Positions 34,737-43,304 of a stretch of DNA of 46,105 nucleotides are shown piece by piece. Position 1 is the first letter of the stretch; each line of letters begins with the position of its first letter. Source of the DNA: Flavobacteriia bacterium. Lineage in GTDB: Bacteria; Bacteroidota; Bacteroidia; Flavobacteriales_D; Crocinitomicaceae. A program made the translations under genes and the position numbers. Location: contig CANGOF010000011.1 of the NCBI GenBank assembly GCA_947455515.1, forward strand, positions 1-46,105, given 5' to 3'. The notes beneath the pieces are model-generated. The model saw nothing but the letters and a program-made list of their open reading frames with translations, was not told the DNA's origin and searched no databases.

Positions 34737-35549
34737 ATGAGCACAAAACAAAAGACATCAGGAGGATTTTCTTCACTAGTTGCAACAATTACAGTTGCTA
34801 TTTGTATCGTATTAGGTATTATTCTGTACAACTATGTATTGGGTAATCCTGCTAACTTTGTTGACGGTAATGTTGAAAGTGAACCATTAGAAGGTAACTT
34901 CTTAGGGATTGCACATAAAGGAGGTTTCATTGTACCTTTCTTGATTGCAATGAACTTAATCGTATTGATTTTCTCGATTGAGCGTTTCATTACTTTAGCG
35001 AAAGGAAAAGGAAAAGGTAGAACAGATAAATTCGTAGAAGACATTCGTGAGAAATTAGATGCAAACCAAATTAACGAAGCAATTGAAGCATGTGATGCAC
35101 AAAGAGGTTCTTTAGCTAATGTGGTTCGTTCCGGTTTAATTAAATTTGAATCTACTTCTGCGGATGAAACATTAGATAACGAACAAAAAGTAGAGGCTAT
35201 CAAGTCTGAATTAGAAGAAGCTACAGCATTAGAATTACCAATGCTTTCTAAAAACTTAAGTATTCTTTCTACTTCTGCATCTGTATCTACCTTAATTGGT
35301 TTGATTGGTACGGTATTAGGGATGATTAAAGCCTTCGCTGCAATGGCAGGTGGTGCTCCAGATCCAGCAGAATTAGCAACAGGTATCTCTGAGGCACTTG
35401 TAAATACATTCTTAGGTATCTTGGCTTCAACGTTAGCGATTATTGCATACAACTTCTTCTCTACTAAAATCGATACGTTGACTTACAGTATGGATGAAGC
35501 TAGTCATTCTATTGCTCAAAACTTTAGCGCAAAAACAAAAAAGAAATAA
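34737..35549 (+). CDS. exbB: MotA/TolQ/ExbB proton-channel family protein
   Basis: A 270-residue membrane protein; I take the ATG at 34737 because the codon before it is a GTG with no added support. It has four hydrophobic segments, one (FSSLVATITVAICIVLGIIL) near the N-terminus. The signature region STSASVSTLIGLIGTVLGM and the later EALVNTFLGILASTLAIIAY form the conserved ExbB/TolQ helices. With ExbD it forms the proton channel energising TonB at the inner membrane. It starts a tight run exbB, exbD, exbD, tonB and has a consensus promoter. Confidence 0.95.
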   Translation: MSTKQKTSGGFSSLVATITVAICIVLGIILYNYVLGNPANFVDGNVESEPLEGNFLGIAHKGGFIVPFLIAMNLIVLIFSIERFITLAKGKGKGRTDKFVEDIREKLDANQINEAIEACDAQRGSLANVVRSGLIKFESTSADETLDNEQKVEAIKSELEEATALELPMLSKNLSILSTSASVSTLIGLIGTVLGMIKAFAAMAGGAPDPAELATGISEALVNTFLGILASTLAIIAYNFFSTKIDTLTYSMDEASHSIAQNFSAKTKKK

Positions 35550-35579
35550 GAATAGTTAGCAATTTAAAAACAACAAACA

Positions 35580-36242
35580 ATGCCTAAAATAAAAGTACCT
35601 AAACATTCACCATCGATCGACATGACGCCGATGGTTGACTTGGCATTCTTGCTTGTGACTTTCTTTATGCTTGCTGCTATTCCAAGAGAAACAGACCCAG
35701 TGGATGTTACTACACCTTCAAGTATCAGTGAAAAAATCATTCCTGAAAACAACTTGACCGTAACAATTGACAAAGGAGGAAGAGTGTTCATGAATTTAAG
35801 TCATTCCGATGCTCGTACTGAAATGTTACAAAATATGGCTGGTAAATATAAAGTTGGACTGACTGCTGAACAAACGGAGAAATTCACAATTATGACCAGT
35901 TTTGGTTGTTCAATGAAAGAATTGCCTCAGTATTTGGATATGACCGGTGAAGAGCGAAAAAAATTCAACACACTTGGAATTCCAACAGATTCATTGAAAA
36001 ATGAATTAAAAGATTGGATTTACTACGGAAATATAGCAGCACTTAACACTGGACAAACAAAGTTTCTTGAAGCAGAAATGAAAGGTGACAAGCCGAAAGC
36101 AGATGATTTTAAACCAAAATTTATTTTAAAAGTAGATGGTAAAGCGCCATATATCTTTGCAGAAAATGTAATAGATATTTTTAGAGATTTAAATTTGAGT
36201 AATTTAAATTTCATTACCTCTGCGGAGAAGTCTCCTAAATAA
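35580..36242 (+). CDS. exbD: ExbD/TolR biopolymer transport protein, first copy
   Basis: A 220-residue protein with an N-terminal cytoplasmic stub, one transmembrane helix with the proton-carrying Asp20 (IDMTPMVDLAFLLVTFFM) and a periplasmic domain ending near the C-terminal ILKVDGKAPYIFAENVIDIF. It is about 80 residues longer than classical ExbD owing to a mid-domain insertion around residues 75-175. It lies 30 bases after exbB and 12 bases before a second exbD; the two may pair in the channel. Confidence 0.93.
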   Translation: MPKIKVPKHSPSIDMTPMVDLAFLLVTFFMLAAIPRETDPVDVTTPSSISEKIIPENNLTVTIDKGGRVFMNLSHSDARTEMLQNMAGKYKVGLTAEQTEKFTIMTSFGCSMKELPQYLDMTGEERKKFNTLGIPTDSLKNELKDWIYYGNIAALNTGQTKFLEAEMKGDKPKADDFKPKFILKVDGKAPYIFAENVIDIFRDLNLSNLNFITSAEKSPK

Positions 36243-36254
36243 AAACTTACTACA

Positions 36255-36908
36255 ATGGCAGAAATAGCAGAAGGTGGCGGTGGCCACGATAAAGGCGGTA
36301 AGAAAAGACCTAAGAAAGGCTCAACACGAATCGATATGACACCAATGGTGGATTTAGGTTTTTTGTTGCTAACTTTCTTCGTAATGACAACTACCTTTAG
36401 TAAACCAAAAGTGATGAGTTTAGCTTATCCAGCTAAAGTGGATCCTAAAGTACCTGTTGATTTACCTAAATTAAATAATGGTATTACTTTTTTATTAACT
36501 AAAAACGATAAAATATACTACTATTTGGGTGAATTCTTTGCTCCTGGTAATAGTAAAGGTATGCCTGCAACTACTTTAGAAGAAACAAATTTTAGTGCAA
36601 CAGACCCTAAAGGATTACGTAAATTGTTAGCTGATAAAAATGCGTTTGTTATTAAACAAAAAGAATTATTAGATAATCAGTTGAAACGTAAAATAATCGC
36701 AGATACTACATACGAAAGATTACTAAATGGTCCAACGGGTTTAAAAACAAAAAAACAAGCGTTAAAAGTGTTAATTAAAACAGACGATAAAGCAACTTGT
36801 GAAAACTTTATCGATTTAGTGGATGAAGTTAAAATCGCCCAAATTGGTGTAATTGCACCAATTGAGTTAATGAAAAGTGAAGCAGATTTATTAAAAGCTA
36901 AACTATAG
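36255..36908 (+). CDS. exbD: ExbD/TolR biopolymer transport protein, second copy
   Basis: A 217-residue paralogue of the preceding gene. A glycine/lysine-rich N-terminus is followed by IDMTPMVDLGFLLLTFFVM with the conserved Asp33. The periplasmic part carries its own long insertion and shares little sequence with the first copy outside the helix. Two ExbD genes in tandem are common in Bacteroidota operons. tonB follows after 4 bases, so co-translation is likely. Confidence 0.92.
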   Translation: MAEIAEGGGGHDKGGKKRPKKGSTRIDMTPMVDLGFLLLTFFVMTTTFSKPKVMSLAYPAKVDPKVPVDLPKLNNGITFLLTKNDKIYYYLGEFFAPGNSKGMPATTLEETNFSATDPKGLRKLLADKNAFVIKQKELLDNQLKRKIIADTTYERLLNGPTGLKTKKQALKVLIKTDDKATCENFIDLVDEVKIAQIGVIAPIELMKSEADLLKAKL

Positions 36909-36912
36909 AACT

Positions 36913-37743
36913 ATGACAGTAGTATTAATCGTTGCTTTGCTCGTAGCAGGAATTTCCTTATACGATTATTTCTCGGCGAGAAATTGGCAACAAGTAACTT
37001 CTTCAGACAGAAACGAAATTGTTTTTGCAGATAGAAACAAAGAGTATGGTGCGTATACGATGCGTAGAGATTACGATAAACGTATGGTAATCATTTTGGT
37101 TAGTTTTATTGCTACTTTGGGATTATCCTTTGGTATTTTTTCTTATATCAAAAGTATTCCAGAAGATGTTCCTGAGATCAAGCCAGTGGACGTAACTACC
37201 ATTCCTCCAGCTAAACCGGAAGAAGAACTTCCACCACCACCACCTGAACCTCCAGTACCTCAGATGGAGAAATTGACGCAAGTTTTACCTCCAGTAATTG
37301 TAACTGAAGATGTTAAAGATATTCCTCCTGTTCAAGAAAATTTGGATAATGCGAAAATATCTACCATCAATCAAGATGGTGATGACAAATCATTTACTTA
37401 TGAAGTTGGTCCAGCAGCAGAACCTGTTGTAGAAAATAAAGTAGAGCCAATTTTAGATGCGGTAGAAGAGGATGCTGCTTATTCAGGGAATGTTCAATCT
37501 TTTATCAATTCAAATATTATTGCTGAGAACTTAGATGACGCTAATGGTACAATTTTCGTTAAATTTTGTGTAGAAAAGGATGGGCAATTATCTAATATCT
37601 CTATTCGTAAAGGTATTGGAGTAGCTGCAGATAAAGAAGCAATTCGTATTGTTAAATTAATGAGAGGTTGGACTGCTGGTAAACAAAACGGTAAAGCAGT
37701 TAGATCTTGGTATACTTTACCAATAAAAATTGTTACTGAATAA
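36913..37743 (+). CDS. tonB: Energy transducer TonB
   Basis: A 276-residue protein. Residues 1-15 are hydrophobic, and the Bacteroidota TonB segment FADRNKEYGAYTMRRDYDKR (39-58) precedes a second membrane helix (about 58-79). A proline-rich stretch (PPAKPEEELPPPPPEPPVPQ, about 98-117) should span the periplasm. The TonB C-terminal domain closes the protein (VKFCVEKDGQLSNISIRKGI, SWYTLPIKIVTE). TonB transmits ExbB/ExbD energy to outer-membrane receptors. The first hydrophobic segment is unlike classical TonB. A strong terminator follows at 37761. Confidence 0.93.
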   Translation: MTVVLIVALLVAGISLYDYFSARNWQQVTSSDRNEIVFADRNKEYGAYTMRRDYDKRMVIILVSFIATLGLSFGIFSYIKSIPEDVPEIKPVDVTTIPPAKPEEELPPPPPEPPVPQMEKLTQVLPPVIVTEDVKDIPPVQENLDNAKISTINQDGDDKSFTYEVGPAAEPVVENKVEPILDAVEEDAAYSGNVQSFINSNIIAENLDDANGTIFVKFCVEKDGQLSNISIRKGIGVAADKEAIRIVKLMRGWTAGKQNGKAVRSWYTLPIKIVTE

Positions 37744-37760
37744 GAAAACTTAATTTATTT

Positions 37761-37793
37761 AATCCCCAAACAATTCTTTGTTTGGGGATTTTT
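37761..37793 (+). terminator. Intrinsic terminator after tonB
   Basis: A 13-bp perfect stem (AATCCCCAAACAA, 37761-37773, with 37778-37790) around a 4-base loop TTCT, followed by a T run. It separates tonB from the small membrane protein and PstS-like genes, which then need read-through or their own promoter. Confidence 0.9.
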
Positions 37794-37806
37794 ATTTCTA
37801 TACTAA

Positions 37807-38001
37807 ATGAAAAAAATCATTAATGCTACTTTATCCTCCACCACGATATTGATTTGTTTAATCTTGGTGTATAACTTAAGTATGACAACTCTTTTCGAAG
37901 ATCGTTTATTTGGTACACGAAGGATAATTTTGACCATATTATTAACAATCTATGCGCTATTTAGAATATTCAAAGTGTATCGTTTATTTAAAAACAATTA
38001 G
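37807..38001 (+). CDS. Small two-helix membrane protein (64 residues)
   Basis: A 64-residue protein I cannot name. Two hydrophobic stretches (SSTTILICLILVYNLSM and IILTILLTIYALFRIF) flank the polar loop TTLFEDRLFGTRR, and the C-terminus is basic (KVYRLFKNN), so an inner-membrane hairpin is likely. It begins 14 bases past the tonB terminator and ends 2 bases before the PstS-like gene. Its consistent frame and spacing argue for a real gene. A supporting role for the transporter or TonB complex would be inference. Confidence 0.7.
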   Translation: MKKIINATLSSTTILICLILVYNLSMTTLFEDRLFGTRRIILTILLTIYALFRIFKVYRLFKNN

Positions 38002-38003
38002 AA

Positions 38004-38936
38004 ATGAAAATACAAAAAATATGTAAACCAATTGTACTGTTCGTTTTCGCACTTACTTTATTTACAGCTTGTAATCATCCTCAAAATCCATTAGCATATC
38101 AGACTGATACCCACGGACGTGGAAAAGCAGTTGTATATATTGAGGAGGCTTTCAAACCTTTGTTTAAAACGAGTATTGAAACGTTTCAAGGGCAATATCC
38201 AAAAGCAACCATACTTCCAAAATACATGGGTGAAAATGATATTATCCAAGCAATGTATGATCGAAAAGCTAAAACAATTGTAATTTCTAGGGATTTAAAC
38301 GATAAAGAATTAAAATACCTACAGTCAGTTAAAATTGAGGTACGTAGAGATAAAATTGCAGTGGATGCAATCGCGTTAATTATTCATCCATCGAATAAAG
38401 ACACGTTAATAACTGTTCAGGAGTTAAAATCTTTATTGACAGGAAAGAATGTAAAATGGAAGTCCTCAGGTAAAGATATAAAAGTAGTCTACGATAAGCC
38501 GAATTCTGCAAACTATAACTACTTGACTAAATTGTGTGGAAAACAAGCAAACAACAAACAGATTTATGCTGCAAAATCAAATGATGAAGTAATAAACTTT
38601 GTAAAAAATAATCCGAATGCAATTGGTGTAATTGGTCTAAACTGGATTAGTGATGATGACGACTTTGATACGAAAGATTTTTTAAATGGCATTAATGTGA
38701 TGGCAGTAGCAAAGGATAATAAATCTGAATATTTTCAACCTTATAATGGTTTTATGTATACCAAAGAATATCCTTTAATACGTGATATTTGGATGATAAA
38801 CAAAGGTAAAAGATCAGGCTTGCATACAGGATTTGTTCTTTTTATGAAAAATGAAATAGGTCAAACTATTATTCAACAAGCTGGATTGGTTCCAGCTAAC
38901 TCACCGATACGATTAATTCAATTTACAGGGCAATAA
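38004..38936 (+). CDS. PstS-like substrate-binding lipoprotein
   Basis: A 310-residue lipoprotein: lipobox LFTACNHPQ with Cys23 after a hydrophobic signal. The mature part follows the phosphate-binding PBP-like pattern of PstS (FKTSIETFQGQYPKATI, DAIALIIHPSNKDT, ELKSLLTGKNVKWK, NPNAIGVIGLNWISDDDDF, YPLIRDIWMINKGKRSGL). PstS delivers phosphate to PstCAB, but no such permease is here. The ligand is therefore not certain. It follows the small membrane protein by 2 bases and precedes the secreted TPR protein, in a place common for Bacteroidota TonB operons (recollection). Confidence 0.83.
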   Translation: MKIQKICKPIVLFVFALTLFTACNHPQNPLAYQTDTHGRGKAVVYIEEAFKPLFKTSIETFQGQYPKATILPKYMGENDIIQAMYDRKAKTIVISRDLNDKELKYLQSVKIEVRRDKIAVDAIALIIHPSNKDTLITVQELKSLLTGKNVKWKSSGKDIKVVYDKPNSANYNYLTKLCGKQANNKQIYAAKSNDEVINFVKNNPNAIGVIGLNWISDDDDFDTKDFLNGINVMAVAKDNKSEYFQPYNGFMYTKEYPLIRDIWMINKGKRSGLHTGFVLFMKNEIGQTIIQQAGLVPANSPIRLIQFTGQ

Positions 38937-38949
38937 ATAAAAAAAAACA

Positions 38950-38957
38950 ATAATTTT
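38950..38957 (+). promoter_or_regulatory. Possible -7 element upstream of the secreted TPR gene
   Basis: TAATTTTG fits TAnnTTTG and lies 50 bases before the ATG at 39008, but the only upstream partner is TTTA at 24 bases, longer than usual. Confidence 0.3.
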
Positions 38958-39007
38958 GAGTTTAAAAATTTGGCAAGAAATTTGAATAATTAAATAAAAC
39001 TTCAATT

Positions 39008-40615
39008 ATGAGATTAAATAAGCTTATTGGCAGTATATTACTAATTACAAGTAGTTCTGCTTTCGGACAAAACTTACAAAATGCAATTAAGAATACAGAT
39101 AACGAACTTTTCACAGAAGCGGATAAAGAATTTCGTAGTTTAATTCTATCAGAACCAACAAATCCAAATAATTATTTTTATTTGGGAGAAAACTTTTTTG
39201 CACAAAAAGAATTGGATTCAGCTATTGTTTATTGGAATAAAGCGTATGAAAAGGACGCTGTAAATCCATTGTCTTCCGTTGCATTAGGTAAAGTAAAATT
39301 GACCAAAGGGGATGTTGCTGGTGCAAAAACACTCTTTACAGAAGTACTAACAAAGACCAAAAATAAAAACAGTGAAGTTATTCGAATGATTGCAAAAGCA
39401 TACATCAATTCCGATTTTCCAAATACTACGGAAACTTTAGCTTTGTTAGACCAAGCAGTAAAAGTGGAACCAAAAAATGAATTTACATTTTTATTGATTG
39501 GGGATGCCTATTTGACAAGTTCACCAATTAATGCAAATGAAGCAATTAAAAATTATAATACTGTATTGACAATTAATCCAAAATCTCCAAGAGGTTTGGT
39601 TCGTATTGGTAAATTATATACGAGAGTAAATTCGGATTCTTCTGCAAATGCAAATTTTGCGAAAGCAATTAGTATTGATCCAACATATGCTCCTGCTTAC
39701 CGTGAAAATGCTGAGTTGTTTTTAAAGTATGCTAAGAAGGCTCCAAAAGCAATTGAGAATTGGAAAAAATATTTAGAATTAAATAACAGTCAAGAAGCAC
39801 GTTATAGGTATATTACTGCATTATACTCGGGAAAACAGTATAATGAAGTTATTACAGAAGCTTCTAATTTGATGGCATCCGGATTTACTAATTTTTACCT
39901 TGAACGTATGTTGACTTTTTCTTATGCAGAAAGTACAACTGAAAAAACTAACATTGATAAAGGTATTTTAAGTTCCGATGTCTTTTTTCAAAAAGTTCCA
40001 CAAAATAAAATTATTTATTTAGATTATAAATACAGAGGACAATTGTTTGCAGCAGCAAACAAAGACTCTTTAGCTGTACTTGAGTATGAAAAAGCAATGG
40101 TGAAAGATGAGTCTAAAAAATCAGATATTATCCCTCTAATTATTAAATCCTACCTTAAAGCTAAAAAATACCAAAAAGGGATCGATTTATTAGAAGAAAA
40201 AGCAAAGTCAAATGGGTTAAGTTCAAATGAATATTTTGATTTAGGTAGAGCATATTTTTATGGACCAAAAAAATATAATTTAGCGGATAGTGCTTTTTCT
40301 AAAGTTGTAGCAAAATCTCCAACTTATGCATTTGGCTATTATATGAAAGCTCAAACTTTGAGACTTATTGATCCTACAGATAAAAATTCGGCTGCGAAAC
40401 AAAATTATGAAAAAACGTTTGAATTGGTTAAACCAGAAGAAAGAGCAATTAATGGAAATAAATCGATGATATTGCAAACTTCTAAATATCTTGGAACATA
40501 CTATGAATTATCTGCAGAAAAGAACTTAGAAAAAGCAAAAGAATTTTTTAAAGTTGTTATAGAGTTAGACCCGAACGATGCTCAAGCAAAAGCATTTTTA
40601 GCCAAAGTCAAATAA
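39008..40615 (+). CDS. Secreted/periplasmic tetratricopeptide-repeat protein
   Basis: A 535-residue protein with signal peptide MRLNKLIGSILLITSSSAFG and a following Q, but no lipobox. TPR units run almost throughout: NPNNYFYLGENFFAQKELDS, NPLSSVALGKVKLTKGDVAG, SPRGLVRIGKLYTRVNSDSS, STEYFDL-type turns and the final KNLEKAKEFFKVVIELDPND. It resembles the TPR proteins found after tonB and PstS-like genes in Bacteroidota. It should act in the periplasm as a scaffold; partners are unknown. It is followed by a terminator at 40655. Confidence 0.85.
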   Translation: MRLNKLIGSILLITSSSAFGQNLQNAIKNTDNELFTEADKEFRSLILSEPTNPNNYFYLGENFFAQKELDSAIVYWNKAYEKDAVNPLSSVALGKVKLTKGDVAGAKTLFTEVLTKTKNKNSEVIRMIAKAYINSDFPNTTETLALLDQAVKVEPKNEFTFLLIGDAYLTSSPINANEAIKNYNTVLTINPKSPRGLVRIGKLYTRVNSDSSANANFAKAISIDPTYAPAYRENAELFLKYAKKAPKAIENWKKYLELNNSQEARYRYITALYSGKQYNEVITEASNLMASGFTNFYLERMLTFSYAESTTEKTNIDKGILSSDVFFQKVPQNKIIYLDYKYRGQLFAAANKDSLAVLEYEKAMVKDESKKSDIIPLIIKSYLKAKKYQKGIDLLEEKAKSNGLSSNEYFDLGRAYFYGPKKYNLADSAFSKVVAKSPTYAFGYYMKAQTLRLIDPTDKNSAAKQNYEKTFELVKPEERAINGNKSMILQTSKYLGTYYELSAEKNLEKAKEFFKVVIELDPNDAQAKAFLAKVK

Positions 40616-40622
40616 CGTTTTG

Positions 40623-40659
40623 AGTCGAAAGTTAAAAGTCGAAAGTATAAAGTTAAAAG
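40623..40659. repeat. Short direct repeats AGTCGAAAGT / AAAGTTAAAAG
   Basis: AGTCGAAAGT occurs at 40623-40632 and 40637-40646; AAAGTTAAAAG at 40628-40638 and 40649-40659. These A/G-rich units sit just before the terminator and recall intergenic repeats seen across Flavobacteria (recollection). Confidence 0.6.
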
Positions 40660-40683
40660 CTGTCCGCTAGGATGGCTTTTTTT
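40655..40683 (+). terminator. Intrinsic terminator after the secreted TPR gene
   Basis: An 11-bp stem with two G-U pairs (AAAAGCTGTCC at 40655-40665, paired with 40670-40680), loop GCTA, followed by seven T (40677-40683). Confidence 0.82.
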
Positions 40684-40714
40684 GTAACTTTACGAAATAT
40701 ATAAAACAAAGAAA

Positions 40715-42118
40715 ATGATAAAAGAAATAAAAAATTACGCGCCAAACGAAAGCCTCGTTTTTCTTTTGGACAAAAAAAACACGCTATCTGAAACAGAGAA
40801 TCCATTAGTTTTTCAACAAGCTACAGAATTCATAAAAGGAAAAGAAGACTTCGATTACCTTAAACTAGGAAATCAACTTATCTTTTTCGTACGTGAAAAT
40901 GCAAATAAAGAAAAACTACGTATTGCTGGTCATACTGTTCGTACACAACTTCCTCGTACGGAGAAAAACATAACAATTTGTGGTAAAAAGGAAAGTGTAT
41001 TAGCATTGGCAGAAGGTTTAGCCTTATCTAACTACCAATTTTTGAAATACTTCAAAGATGCAGACACGAAAAAATATGCCTTAGAAAACATTTTTGTTGT
41101 TGGAAAATTTGGGAAAGAAGAAATTTCAAAATTAAACAACGTAATTACCTCTGTGGTTTGGGCTAGAGACATGGTTAATGAACCAGTTTCCTTTTTAACA
41201 GCGACACAATTAGCAAATGAAATTGCAAGTTTAGGGGAAATAGCAGGTTTTTCTGTAGAGATTTTTGAGAAAAATAAAATCGAAGCATTAAAAATGGGTG
41301 GTTTGTTAGCAGTAAATAAAGGATCGGTTGAACCACCAACATTTACCGTAATCGAATACAAACCAAAAAACGCTACCAACAAAAAACCAATCGTATTAGT
41401 TGGTAAAGGTGTAGTATACGACACAGGAGGTTTAAGTTTAAAACCAACTGCTAGCTCCATGGATTTAATGAAAAGCGACATGGCAGGTGCCGCTTGTATG
41501 GCAGGTACAATCTATGCTGCCGCACTAAACAAACTTTCAGTACACATCATTGGATTAATCCCAGCGACAGACAATAGACCTGGACTTAATGCATATGCTC
41601 CAGGGGATGTGATTCACATGTACGACGGAACTACGATTGAAGTGTTAAATACTGATGCGGAAGGACGTATGATTTTAGCAGATGCATTAGCATATTCCAA
41701 TAAATTGAATCCAGAATTAGTAATCGATGCAGCTACCTTAACTGGTGCAGCAGTAGTTGCTATTGGTACAAAAGCATCTTGTATGATGGGAAATGCAAAA
41801 CAAAAAGTATTAGATAAATTAACAGAGTCTGGAAACGAAGTACACGAACGCGTGGTACAATTACCATTCTGGGACGAGTACAAAGACCAACTGAAATCTT
41901 CCGTTGCGGATATGAAAAATATAGGAGGAAGATATGCAGGAATGATTACTGCAGGTAAATTCTTAGAACATTTTGTGAAAGCACCTTATATCCATTTAGA
42001 TATTGCTGGACCATCTTTTTTAGAGGCGAAAGAAAATTACAAAGGTTTAGGAGGTACAGGAGTAGGTATTCGTTTATTAACCCATTTCTTAGAAAATAAT
42101 TACAATGGAAAAGGATAA
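40715..42118 (+). CDS. Leucyl aminopeptidase (M17 family)
   Basis: A 467-residue cytosolic aminopeptidase. The M17 metal and catalytic motifs are intact: VGKGVVYDTGGLSLKP, MDLMKSDMAGAACMAG, the signature NTDAEGRMILADAL with the catalytic Arg, and DAATLTGAAVVAIG. The enzyme removes N-terminal residues from peptides, using two metal ions, usually as a hexamer. The N-terminal 150 residues are the variable M17 domain. Its 3' end overlaps pdxA by 14 bases, implying coupling. Typical M17 enzymes have about 460-500 residues. Confidence 0.95.
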   Translation: MIKEIKNYAPNESLVFLLDKKNTLSETENPLVFQQATEFIKGKEDFDYLKLGNQLIFFVRENANKEKLRIAGHTVRTQLPRTEKNITICGKKESVLALAEGLALSNYQFLKYFKDADTKKYALENIFVVGKFGKEEISKLNNVITSVVWARDMVNEPVSFLTATQLANEIASLGEIAGFSVEIFEKNKIEALKMGGLLAVNKGSVEPPTFTVIEYKPKNATNKKPIVLVGKGVVYDTGGLSLKPTASSMDLMKSDMAGAACMAGTIYAAALNKLSVHIIGLIPATDNRPGLNAYAPGDVIHMYDGTTIEVLNTDAEGRMILADALAYSNKLNPELVIDAATLTGAAVVAIGTKASCMMGNAKQKVLDKLTESGNEVHERVVQLPFWDEYKDQLKSSVADMKNIGGRYAGMITAGKFLEHFVKAPYIHLDIAGPSFLEAKENYKGLGGTGVGIRLLTHFLENNYNGKG

Positions 42119-43196
42119 ACAAAACATACGAGTTGGTATTACCATCGGAGATGTTAATGGTATCGGTCCCGAAGTAATCATAAAAGCACTTTCAGACACA
42201 CGTATACTCACGGAATTTACACCAATTATTTACGCTTCAACGAAAACCATTTCTTACCATAAAAAGATGATTAAGGAAGAGGAATTTTCATATCAATCTT
42301 GTAAAAATGCAGACGATGCAATTCCAAATAAAATTAATGTTATCAATGTTTGGAACGACGAGATTCGATTTGAAATTGGATCAATAAATGAGACTGGTGG
42401 TAAATATGCATTCGCTTCGTTAGAGCGCGCAACACAAGATTTAGCTGCGAGTAAAATAGATGTATTAGTCACGGCACCGATTTCAAAAGAAGCAATTGCA
42501 AAAGCAGACTTTAAGTTTCCCGGGCATACAGAATATTTAGCACATCTTTCCAACCAAGACGAAGCTTTGATGATGATGGTAGGTCAAAACCTACGTGTCG
42601 CGCTTGCAACTAGTCATATTCCAGTAAAGGAGGTTTCAGATAATTTATCAAAAGAAAAAATTCAATCCAAACTTACAGTTCTTGAAAACAGTTTAAAAAA
42701 GGATTTTGGAATTATTCGTCCGCGAATTGCTGTATTAGGCTTAAATCCACATGCTGGAGAAAATGGAAAATTAGGAAAAGAAGAAGAAGAGATCATTATT
42801 CCAGTCATTCAAGAAAATTTTGATAAAGGAATGTTGGTTTTTGGACCTTATCCTGCAGATGGTTTCTTTGGTTCTTCGCAATTGAATCAATTTGATGCGG
42901 TATTAGCAATGTATCACGACCAAGGTTTAACCGGATTTAAAGCGCTTACTTTTGACGAAGGGGTAAACTTTACTGCCGGACTACCAATCGTTCGTACATC
43001 GCCAGATCATGGTACTGCGTTTGATATCGCAGGTAAAGGAATTGCTTCCCCACAATCCATGCGAAATGCAATCTATTTAGCGATTGAGGTATACAAGTCT
43101 AGAAAATTTATAAAAGAGATACATGCAAATCCTTTAGAAGAGCAAAAATCACCTGAATTTAAACGCAAACCATTTGCAAATAATCGGGTGGAATAA
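42105..43196 (+). CDS. pdxA: 4-hydroxythreonine-4-phosphate dehydrogenase PdxA
   Basis: A 363-residue protein with PdxA signatures: GITIGDVNGIGPEVIIKAL at the N-terminus, APISKEA and GHTEYLAHL with a metal-binding His, LGLNPHAGENGKLG, MYHDQGLTGFKAL, and RTSPDHGTAFDIAGKG. The enzyme oxidises 4-phosphohydroxythreonine for pyridoxal phosphate synthesis by the deoxyxylulose-dependent route, in the cytoplasm. The start overlaps the aminopeptidase stop. The last 20 residues, rich in Lys, Pro and Arg, extend past the usual end. Confidence 0.96.
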   Translation: MEKDKQNIRVGITIGDVNGIGPEVIIKALSDTRILTEFTPIIYASTKTISYHKKMIKEEEFSYQSCKNADDAIPNKINVINVWNDEIRFEIGSINETGGKYAFASLERATQDLAASKIDVLVTAPISKEAIAKADFKFPGHTEYLAHLSNQDEALMMMVGQNLRVALATSHIPVKEVSDNLSKEKIQSKLTVLENSLKKDFGIIRPRIAVLGLNPHAGENGKLGKEEEEIIIPVIQENFDKGMLVFGPYPADGFFGSSQLNQFDAVLAMYHDQGLTGFKALTFDEGVNFTAGLPIVRTSPDHGTAFDIAGKGIASPQSMRNAIYLAIEVYKSRKFIKEIHANPLEEQKSPEFKRKPFANNRVE

Positions 43197-43269
43197 GCTT
43201 AATAAAGTGGAATGGTAATAAAAAAGAGCAAAAATTAAAAAGATATAAACAATCTTCGTTTAATTTTAT

Positions 43270-43277
43270 TACCTTTG
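43270..43277 (+). promoter_or_regulatory. Candidate -7 promoter element for the yceD-rpmF-plsX-fabH cluster
   Basis: TACCTTTG matches TAnnTTTG and lies 27 bases before the yceD ATG at 43305. No TTTG box lies at the usual spacing. Its position argues against the TTG at 43275 as the yceD start, since that codon lies inside the box. Confidence 0.5.
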
Positions 43278-43304
43278 CCTTCCTATTTTAATGAAACGAA
43301 AAGA

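Noticed and set aside
34832-35452. A 206-residue antisense frame across exbB
   Set aside because: It mirrors the strongly biased codons of exbB, has no recognisable domain, and a gene on that strand would contradict a clear operon and promoter.
43275-43304. TTG start extending YceD by 10 residues
   Set aside because: The TTG overlaps the TACCTTTG promoter box and the ATG at 43305 gives the normal family start.
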